Positions 55,857 through 64,000 of a stretch of DNA of 64,000 nt are shown one piece after another. The stretch is from Spisula solida (Eukaryota; Mollusca; Bivalvia; Venerida; Mactridae), in assembly GCA_947247005.1 (NCBI GenBank), contig OX365956.1:14094089-14158088 (forward strand), in the 5' to 3' direction. The notes under the pieces are model-generated. The model made no database searches and had not been told where the DNA came from. It worked only from the letters and a program-made list of their open reading frames with translations. Position numbers and translations under genes: made by a program. Position 1 is the first letter of the stretch. Each line of letters begins with the position of its first letter.

Positions 55857-56518
55857 ACCCTGTATTATACTTGTTTATAACGCCAAATATCAACTTGGAG
55901 TTACTTCTCCTTGTCAATATCTGCACGCAAAAATAACTGTAAATATCAGCGATAAGCCTGTGTCACATTCAATGTTTTGGTAGTACGATTACAATTAAAA
56001 TAACATTCTGGATGCAGAGAAAATCGCAGACATTCATAAAGGTGTCAGACATCTCAGGGCTGCCGTACGGATGTCTAACAAGTCGTGTTATAGAAGTAAT
56101 AATATTGCTGTAACTGTAAATTGGAAGCAACACGCAGAAGTCAACATGTTGAGAATTAGTTTTGCGACGTTGCGTTTATCCTACGGCAGTCGTAGGACTG
56201 ACTCAAGGTTGTCGCACGAAACACCATTAATTTACCCAAAAGGGATCGTATTGCATAGGTGTATTGCTGCCGCAAGGCAAGGCAATTTCGAACAGTATAC
56301 CATGGTGTATATTTAATAAATCCGAAACTGTCTATAAGTTTTCAAATCTTTAAATTGAATCGTTCACTTTGTTCTTTATCACAGTTGTACACCGCACGGG
56401 CGTATCGGTATTAGTACCGTGATAAGTATGCTTGCTTAGCATCGCTTTTTGACCCATAATGGATAAGTGTTTTGAAACTAGACCAATCACACACTTGCAG
56501 GACATCTTCGAAGTCAAT
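55857..56518. other. No gene seen
   Basis: An 81-codon open frame at 56071-56316 has no domain. Nothing else recognised. Confidence 0.4.
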
Positions 56519-56944
56519 GTCACTGAAGAACATAAAAAAACGGACATTGAGGGCAGTCACTGAAAAACACGAAAATACCGGCTATGGAAGGCAGTCACTA
56601 AAGAACATGAAAACACCGCCTATGGAAGGCAGTCACTAAAGAACAAGAAAGCACCGGACATGGAAGGCAGTCACTGAAGAACACAAAAACACCGGGCATG
56701 GAAGGCAGTCACTGAAGAACATGAAAACACCGGACATTGAAAGCAGTCACTGAAAAACATGAAAACACCAGACATGGAAGACAGTTACTGAACACGAAAA
56801 CACCGGACATGGAAGGCAGTCGCTGAAGAACACGAAACACCGGACGTGGAAGGCAGTCACTGAAGAACACGAAAACACCGGACATGGAAGGCAGTCACTG
56901 AAGAACACGAAAACACCGGACATGGAAAGGCAGTCACTGAATAA
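56519..56944 (-). repeat. Minisatellite, ~38-bp unit, about eleven copies
   Basis: Consensus CATGGAAGGCAGTCACTGA then AGAACACGAAAACACCGGA. Units vary between 33 and 39 bp. The minus-strand open frames across it (SVTAFHVRCF-type repeats) are products of the array. Confidence 0.93.
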
Positions 56945-57744
56945 TAACCAGTCAACCCCTGAATCGAAACCGTATGTGACATGGCCACACCAGTCCTTAG
57001 GACCCATTTACCCGACAGGCGTATCGTATTGATTAATATCACTAGATTGAAGACTCGTTCAGCCAATATACAGGCAATGGATTTCCTCTTTGTCAGTATC
57101 AGTTAGTAATTACGACTATTAAATATCCGATTGTTTGCTAATACCAATCACATGTGAATTATCTGTAATCAGATATAATACTACTGTCTAGACAATGCTC
57201 TTACAATAATTGTGTAATTGCATTTTTCGTTGTTTTCCGTGAGAGAATTTCCTGTTCATGTTTAGATATAAATATCTGATGTAGCGATGTTAAATTGTGC
57301 CATGCGGAACGAAGGCGATTATAGAGGATAAGGCAACTTAAACTGAACGTAGTACTTATCATTGGTCAATCTATTCCGCTTAACCGTCCCTGGTACATGT
57401 AATACTAGTATGTTAATTTAGAACTATGTGATAATGCGTGGTGATAGAAACGTCAAATTTCATACACTCCTTTTGTCAATTTTCATCTAATGGCTTCAAT
57501 TGCGTTTGTATAGCAAAACATAAGCGCGTTTTACCTTTATTGGCGACAGTGAGTTTTCTTTGGTGAATTACATCGCCACTTTATCAAAGTCTTTATCAAA
57601 ATTCAGCTAAAGTCGATTATTTTAAATTTATTACATCGCCTCAACTTAACAATCTTCCACTCTAACAGTAAACTTTGTCACATGTTTTCATGGCTATCTT
57701 TCGTCCATATAGAATCACTGTTTAAATTATGTTTTTTGTTTAAC
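56945..57744. other. No gene seen
   Basis: A+T-rich with no recognisable feature. Confidence 0.45.
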
Positions 57745-58243
57745 AAGAGGGCCCAAAGGGCCATAGGTCGCTCACCTGTCCTAGTAGTTCATGCACCCGT
57801 AATGGTAGCCACTATTGCATGTACAAGGTTTTTATAGTGTCTTATGGCTTTATAATTTACATCACATTTAGACCCAATGACATATTGAAGTGGTTTGACC
57901 TCGTGACCTAGTTTTTTTTACCCTGGATGACCCAATATCGAACTTGACCTAGATTTTGTTGAGATGATTATTGTGACAAAGTGTCATAAAGATTAGGCCA
58001 AAATGGTGACCTCTAGTGACTACACAAGGTTTTTCTATGATTTGACCTCGAGACCTTGTTTTTAACCCCAGATGACCCAATATCGAACTTGACCTAGATT
58101 TCGTTGAGATGATCAATGTGACTAAGTTTCATAATGATTAAGCTTAAACTATGACCTCTAGTGTCTACACAAGTAAATGTTGACGGACGGACGACGAGTG
58201 ATCACAAAAGCTCACTGTGTCACTTTGTGACAGGTGAGCTAAA
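57745..58243 (+). repeat. AACAAGAGGGC...GTGATCACAAAAGCTCAC repeat, copy 3 (short)
   Basis: Starts AACAAGAGGGCCCAAAGGG, has about two and a half internal units, ends GACGGACGGACGACGAGTG and TTTGTGACAGGTGAGCTAAA. Confidence 0.88.
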
Positions 58244-59460
58244 AAGGAGAGGTAACTACTATTGTTTTTAATCATCCAATTATTATGTCATTTCTGGTTT
58301 TGAAGGGGTTGTCTAGTAGATTCAACAGTTCTGTTTAAGAATAGCAGAATCATCAATTTTTATGTCGTATGTATACACAAAGCGTCTACATTTACAACCG
58401 TCAGATTATATTCTTAGATACTCAGTGACTGGAGATTTTGTAATAAATGAATTGACCGGTCAGATTGTGGGTGTTGACCAGTGTCAGTATATATCATTAC
58501 TATTTTAACGAATATGGTTTGTCGGGACCTCTCGCACTCGCACACTCTACCAATAGGATTTCATGAAAATAAGCAATGTCGATGTTGTTATCATAGAGGG
58601 AAATTTAAGTCATTCACGAGTCCAAATAAACGCATACAGTAAACATTTCCAATACAAACACTACAGCTTTGTTGCGTTCATTTGCATAATACAATCGGAA
58701 ATACTTGTTTTTAACAATTTACTGTAAAAAATACTATAAATACCACGTATAAAAAATTACCATAAATCACAACGTTGTCATTCTTGGATTTTTAACCAGT
58801 TATAGAACTAATAGATATGATTTATTCATAGCATTATAGGGGATCAAATTTTCGAATACTGGATCTCTGATGGTAATTGAACATGACGGTTCAATAGACG
58901 CAAATTACACGTGTAAAACATAGCTAAATACGTTAGGACATTGAACTTTCTTTTGGAGACGGAATAAGAAGTTTGTTTTTTTACAAACATGCGTGTCTCG
59001 CACAAAAGCTCAGTATGTAATTCTGGCAATCATTATTGGACAAAAACCCTGACACTAAGCGCAAGAAACAATTCATGGTGCAATTTCAGTGAAATCCGAC
59101 CAGTGGTATAGGAGAACAAGTTCGGTATTTTTGACAACAAGGGCCATTACTCTGACAAAAATCATCCGACGTAACATTCCTGATAACATGCACAGCTATA
59201 CTTGGTACTAACTACGTGCGACGTTTGATTGAAATCTGACCAATGGTTAAGGATAACAAGTATGGGTACATGATTTTGATCATTAACGTATTCGCACACT
59301 AATGAAGATAGGGGAAAATCGAATGAACTCGAACACTCCGACTGTCTTTGCGGTCGCTTCGGGATTCTGTGTTATGATAACTAAATTTGCCATATTTAGA
59401 CGTATTTGACCCTAATTCTTGCCGATTTGTTTAAAATATTATATAATATGGATTATTTTT
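58244..59460. other. No gene; decayed repeat at ~59050-59290
   Basis: At about 59085-59250 the phrases GTGAAATCCGACCAGTGGTA and TTGAAATCTGACCAATGGTT, each followed by AAGGAKAACAAGT, mark two internal units of another dispersed repeat. The rest is featureless. Confidence 0.45.
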
Positions 59461-59830
59461 TTATCCCCAGCCAAAGGCGAAGGGATATATAGTAATAGTA
59501 TCCGTCCGTCCGTCTCATATTTTGTCCGGAGCATAACTCTTAAAGTATTTGAGGTATTTACTTGAAACTTGGTATGTGAATAGATGGCAACTCGGAGAAG
59601 TGCCGTGGTCAAGAACCATAACTCTATATATCCAAATTTTAAAATTATATCCCCGTGTTTATTTTTAAAATATTTTTTGTCCAGAGCATAACTCTATAAT
59701 TATGTAATGTATTGACTTGAAACTTGATAGGTGAATAGACAGCAACTAGGAGAAGTGCAGTGGCCAAGAACTATAACTCTATATTGCCCGGTTTTGAAAT
59801 TATCTCCCTTTGTTTAATTTTGAAATAATT
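59461..59830 (+). repeat. Repeat with GTCCGTCCGTC and TTGTCCGGAGCATAACTCT units
   Basis: ATCCCCAGCCAAAGGCGAAG and ATCCGTCCGTCCGTC are followed by two units of about 160 bp, each with TTGTCCRGAGCATAACTCT, GACTTGAAACTTGRTAKGTG and AAGAACYATAACTCTATAT. The units are cousins of the 158-bp core at 1735-3080. Confidence 0.75.
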
Positions 59831-60286
59831 TGACATATTCCTGAGGTACGACGGGTTCAAACCCCAATGGGAGTATGTCTTTTTGTTTTAAGTGCATGCA
59901 ATATTTTGTATTTTAATCATGCATTTATACTGTTATATGGTGGAGAATATTTTTTATAGGAATTTATACATCGTTAAAACATGAAATATGGAGGATGGGG
60001 TCATACAAAATGTTATATATTGATAATTTCAAGGTGAACATGTATTTTATTCGGTCTAACTGTGTGCATAACAGTCTAAAGAAATTGTTTGGGTAATTGA
60101 TATTGATATATGCCCATTGATTTGAGTTTTATTCGTGAAACAAGTTTGCCTGTGAACCATTCATTCCTATTTGACCCATCCTCATCTATCATCTACTTCA
60201 AATCTCTGTCTCATTCTTTTCTCAACAGGAATATGTTTTTCTAAACGATTTTCTTCCCTTACCACTGTCTGTCTATTTAATTCTTT

Positions 60287-60374
60287 CAATTTGTATTTCA
60301 ACTCTTCAACACTTAAGCTATGTCGGGACTCAATTTGTATTTCAACTCTTCAACACTTAAGCTATGTCGGGACT
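60287..60374 (+). repeat. Tandem duplication of a 44-bp unit
   Basis: CAATTTGTATTTCAACTCTT then CAACACTTAAGCTATGTCGG is present twice, starting at 60287 and 60331, essentially identical. Confidence 0.88.
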
Positions 60375-60479
60375 TCTTCTCTTCCACAGATAAACTGAAA
60401 TTGAATGTTTTCTTGTCATCTGGAATCTGGAGTAACACTTATTTTCGGAATTTAACTGCGCTTTTAAGGCTTCTTTTAA

Positions 60480-60990
60480 AGGCACTGCCTCACAGATTGT
60501 GCTAAAATTTTTGTATATCGTGATTTTCCAACCTAACCAATTATTGATGTAATAGAAAGCCACTGACTGTTGCTTTATGAACGATTTGGTGCAAAAAAGC
60601 AATTTTAACCACTCTCGATGTTGCCCATTGAGTATTTATTTCTTGAAAAAAAGCGCTAAGTTTCCTTCCAACATTCTTTGTGGATTATGTAATTCACTCG
60701 TGATCGAACTGTAACAACAACAAACTACAACATAAACATCAGTGAGGTATTTGATTAGTTTTTCTATTCGTTTTCATCAAATGCAAACAAATTTCAGTTA
60801 AAGTAGTGTTAATTCTATAGGGTATTTGATGTAAAAATACTAGATAACTACAAAAGCTCTAAGTTTCTCAAGTTATTTTAGGTGTCAGTATGGCTGTTTA
60901 TGAGATATACAGACAACTTTACCAAAATTACGCGAATATTTGACAATTTTATTTTATTTTTGCAATACACCAATACGGGAGACAGTCCCT
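60480..60990. mobile_element. TTAA-flanked element (511 bp), TIR AGGCACTGCCTCACAGATTG
   Basis: Left end AGGCACTGCCTCACAGATTG and right end (inverse) AATACGGGAGACAGTCCCT; TTAA lies directly outside at 60476-60479 and 60991-60994. TTAA targets are used by piggyBac and Kolobok families. The interior is A+T-rich and non-coding, so this is a MITE. Confidence 0.75.
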
Positions 60991-61034
60991 TTAAGGCTGT
61001 TTGCTCCATTTAGGTGTGGTAAGTTTACAACATA

Positions 61035-61630
61035 TTATCCACCTCTGTCTCTGATTGCCAAAGTCCATCCATTATAATATTGTTTATGTACTGTGTACTT
61101 TGTCTGTTTGCTAAGCTTCTCTTGCTGATATCTTTCTTTCATTCTAATCTTTTCCTGAATTTTCTCTCTTTTTTCTTGTATTTCACTCAATCTCCTCTTG
61201 TAGTTGACATTGCATTTTCTAATCTGACTTGATGCATCCATTATTAATGGATTCCTGTCTACCTCTTGCATTGAATTAAGTCTGTCCATAGTTTGGTTAT
61301 TCAAAAACATTATGTATGATTCTGCAGCTAATATGCTTAAATTACGTTTAGTCCTCATCAACTGATCTAACTGCCCGAACACGCTTTCAGCTAAGCATGA
61401 AGTTTTAAGTTTCCTTTTATTGTTTGTTGGCCAATGCTTCTAAGATTACCTTCTGACAGATGCTCTTTGTGATTGCTTTCTTTACTGACAAATCGTTCCT
61501 TTATCACATAACTTGGAGACAACCTTTAACTAAATCATCAACGTCATGTGGATGAAGCAAATTGTTAAGTTGATTATCCCTCTGTATGTGTTCTGGGAAC
61601 AGACGCCGATTTCCTGACATAAAAGTAAGT
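61035..61630 (-). pseudogene. TE-like coding region, C-terminal part, frameshifted
   Basis: Minus strand from about 61620: RRLFPEHIQRDNQLNNLLHP and HDVDDLVKGCLQVM-stop; another frame RFVSKESNHKEHLSEGNLRS; then SCLAESVFGQLDQLMRTKRN, LSILAAESYIMFLNNQTMDR and a charged helical tail (KRRLSEIQEKREKIQEKIRM). The ESVFGxLDxLMRxKPN..LxxEAxIMFxxNKT pattern recurs in a mobile-element-associated protein family of molluscs and cnidarians that I cannot name precisely. At least one stop and two frame changes. It continues upstream at 63418-63870. Confidence 0.5.
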
Positions 61631-62048
61631 TATTAGTTCAAGATACTTGTTATTCGAAATATTTCCATAAGGGATACTTGTTTATCCTCTAAAACCAACC
61701 AAAGGGAATAGGTCATCAATTTACACACTAGTGCCAGATTTTACACCAGCAGGATATTCAAGTGCTTTCAAATCGAATAAAATGCTTCTCTGAAGGTTGT
61801 TAGTACAACCAATTGACTGAAGAAAAGATGATATTTTTTTCATGCAAAACAAACTGAACAAGCATTGCTGGACAAAACATTAAAACGCGATTCTTTATAT
61901 GATCTTAGTGTCACTGATTTCAATTGGGTTTCCTGTAAAAAATCAGCAACATTGGTTGTTAAGTGACCCTGGCAACCACTTCTCGTCACCACCACTACCC
62001 TGACCAAAACACTTGGAAACAGTTCTCATTAACCAGCATTACCTGGCT

Positions 62049-63408
62049 CATTTTAGCTCACTATTGTGGTCACCCCATGTCCGGCGTCCGTCGTCAGCAA
62101 TTGGACTGTTAACACTCTAGAAGTCACAGTTTTCACTTAATGTTTATGAAACTTGATCACTATGTTTGTCTCTATGAAATCTAGGTCAAGTTCGTAACTG
62201 GGTCATCTGGGGTCAAAAACTAGGTGACGTAAAAGAAAAACCTTGTTAACACTATAGAGGTCACATTTTTGACATAATATTAATGAAACTTGGTCACAAT
62301 GTTAGCCTTATAAAATCTAGGTAAAATTCGCAACTGAGACACCTGGGGTCAATAACTAGGTCACATTGAAGAAAATACTCGTTAATACTCTATAGAGGTC
62401 ACATTTTATACCTAATCTTTATTAAACTTGGTCACAATGTTTGTCTCTATGAAATCTAGGCCAAATTCGTACATGTAACTGGTCATCTGGTGTTAAAAAC
62501 TATGTGACTAGGTTAAATCAAAGAAAAACTTTGTTAACACTGTAGAGGTCACATTTTTGATATGATCTTAATGCAACTTGACCAACTTGTGTATCTCTAT
62601 GAATTCTAGGTCCAAGTTTGCAACTGGGTCATCTGAGGTAAAAAAACTAGGTCACATTGAAGAAAAACCTTGTTAATAGTCTAGGTCACATTTTTTACCT
62701 AATGTTTATGAATATATCAATAATTGTCTCTATGAAATCTAGGCCAAGTACGTAATTGGGTCATCTCGGGTTAAAAACTAGGTCACATCAAAGAAAAATA
62801 TTGTTAACACGCCAGAGGTCACGTTTTATTCCTAATCTTTATGAAACTTGGTCACAATGTTCGTCTCTATAAAATCTAGGTAATGTTCGAAACTGGTCAC
62901 CTTGGGTTTAAAACTAGGTCACCAGGTCACATTGTAGAAAATCTTGTTAACACTCTAGAGGTCACATTTTTTTACCTTATCCTTATGAAACTTCGTCACA
63001 ATGTTTTTTCTCTATAAAATCTAGGCCAACATCGTAACTGGGTCATCTGGGGTAAAAAACTAGGTAACCAGGTACATCAAAGAAAAAAATTAGCACTCTT
63101 GAGGTCATGATTTTTGTCTAATATTTTATGAATCTTGGTCACTATGAAATCTAGGAAAAGTTCGTAACTAGTCATTTGGGACAAAAAAAACTAGGCCACA
63201 TCAAAGAAAAACCTTTTAAACACTCGGAGAGGTCGCATTTAAACACTCGAGAGGTCGCATTTTTACCTCGTCTTTTTAAAACCTGGCCACAAAGTGTGTC
63301 TTTGTAAAATCTACATCAAATATTAAGGTCATATAACAAATATTGATTCTGCCTAAACTGCTAGTCATCAGGTGAGCGCTTGAGGGTCACATGGCCCTCT
63401 TGTTATTA
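62049..63408 (-). repeat. TGACCTAGTTTTTGACCCCAG repeat, long copy, inverse
   Basis: TTTTAGCTCACTATTGTGG, GTCCGGCGTCCGTCGTCAG, then about eleven internal units of 105-120 bp (AAACTTGGTCACAATGTTTG, GGGTCATCTGGGGTCAAAAA, CTAGGTCACATYRAAGAAAA), ending CATCAGGTGAGCGCTTGAGG then TCACATGGCCCTCTTGTTA. It splits the minus-strand pseudogene. The partial sense copy is at 24690-25345. Confidence 0.88.
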
Positions 63409-63417
63409 AAAGGGTTG

Positions 63418-63870
63418 CCAAAAGAACGAGGGAGGCCTGTCCTCAACTATTCTATTTTCGAATTTCTTCATAGATTTCTGAGATGCTTCAGCATAATTGA
63501 CTAGAGCATGTTATCCATAAAGTTATTTAAATTACTTAATTTCTTCCTCTGCAAAAGTATATTAAGAAGTATATGTTATAGGTAGAATCTCTTTTCTGTA
63601 TACTTTTAGAATTTCATTGAATTTGATCTCTGTACCAGCGCTATCGGACATAGTTGATGAGATATGAGTAATTATGTCACTGGACACAGAACCATTCGAG
63701 GCAATATCTAGGTCAATTAATATTTCCTTAAATACATTTAAGGTTTAGTTAGCTGATTTTGTTTCGGCATCCCGCTACCCCATAACCCACTGGAATCAGA
63801 CGCCTCGTATCATATAAATGTGGAAGTCTCATCGGTCAATAAGGAAGCATCTCTTTCTTTGGAGAAAACT
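63418..63870 (-). pseudogene. TE-like coding region, upstream part
   Basis: Minus strand near 63760-63460: DAETKSAN-stop-TLNVFKEILI, DLDIASNGSVSSDIITHISS, TMSDSAGTEIKFNEILKVYR and KEILP, then several stops, then HALVNYAEASQKSMKKFENR and IVEDRPPSF. The motif TMSDxAxTxxKFNExLxxYR is shared by the same unnamed family as 61035-61630, in the right order and orientation, so both are one gene. The window edge cuts the rest. Confidence 0.5.
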
Positions 63871-64000
63871 TCTGCTTACTGCTTGTGTGCATTACATAAG
63901 CGTTGTATATGGATAATTTTGATGGCACTTTATCAACAAGTTTTAGTATTTTTTAATAACCTCGCCACACTTAGATTAAAGATAAAGGAGTTCTTACACA

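Noticed and set aside
56747..57066. Minus-strand frames rich in FHVRCF/SCSVTV repeats
   Set aside because: Products of the 38-bp minisatellite.
59845..59880. GGGTTCAAACCCC as a possible tRNA gene
   Set aside because: Only a T-arm-like palindrome; no tRNA fold around it.

Overview
The window looks like A+T-rich nuclear DNA of a bivalve mollusc. The grounds are the last two exons of a TBL1-family gene in ordinary GT-AG architecture, many dispersed repeats of the GTCCGTCCGTC-containing kinds common in bivalve genomes, and a pearl-like element with a tandem core of about 158 bp. No bacterial features (operons, ribosome-binding sites, CRISPR) were seen. Most of the 64 kb is transposon-derived or featureless. 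The species cannot be named from this sequence.

Layout. 1-8.3 kb is probably TBL1 intron and is packed with DNA-transposon remnants. These include a 2.0 kb hAT element with an 8-bp target-site duplication (TSD), itself split by the pearl-like element, then a 1.0 kb hAT element, then a three-layer nested insertion at 5.2-6.0 kb. 8.33-9.32 kb holds the terminal TBL1 exons (+ strand), and 9.3-18 kb is 3' UTR or intergenic DNA with small inverted-repeat elements. 18.07-20.96 kb is a 22-bp satellite array with higher-order duplications. 25.4-27.5 kb carries a fragment of a DDE transposase and a broken YqaJ/lambda-exonuclease-like gene (- strand). 32-34 kb has three terminal-inverted-repeat elements.

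33.45-38.87 kb is a large inverted duplication. Each arm carries the same first-exon-like sequence, and the arms face each other. The right arm leads into damaged C2H2 zinc-finger exons (- strand). The left arm leads to a basic terminal exon (+ strand) and carries a hAT element absent from the right arm, giving a filled and an empty site in one window. 39.08-40.99 kb is a degenerate hAT transposon with transposase. 42.1-45.2 kb is a chain of four phase-compatible exons of an unrecognised + strand gene. 46.0-46.7 kb is a head-to-head minisatellite. 51.5-53.3 kb is a second damaged zinc-finger gene related to the one at 36-37 kb. 61.0-63.9 kb is a broken TE-like coding region (- strand) split by a repeat copy.

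Only the TBL1 exons can be called with high confidence as part of a conserved working gene. The unknown four-exon gene and the zinc-finger exons are plausible but unproven. Everything else with coding character is a broken mobile-element or mobile-element-like gene. TSDs and terminal inverted repeats (TIRs) were read directly from the sequence; family names are inferred from TIR, TSD length and remembered protein motifs.
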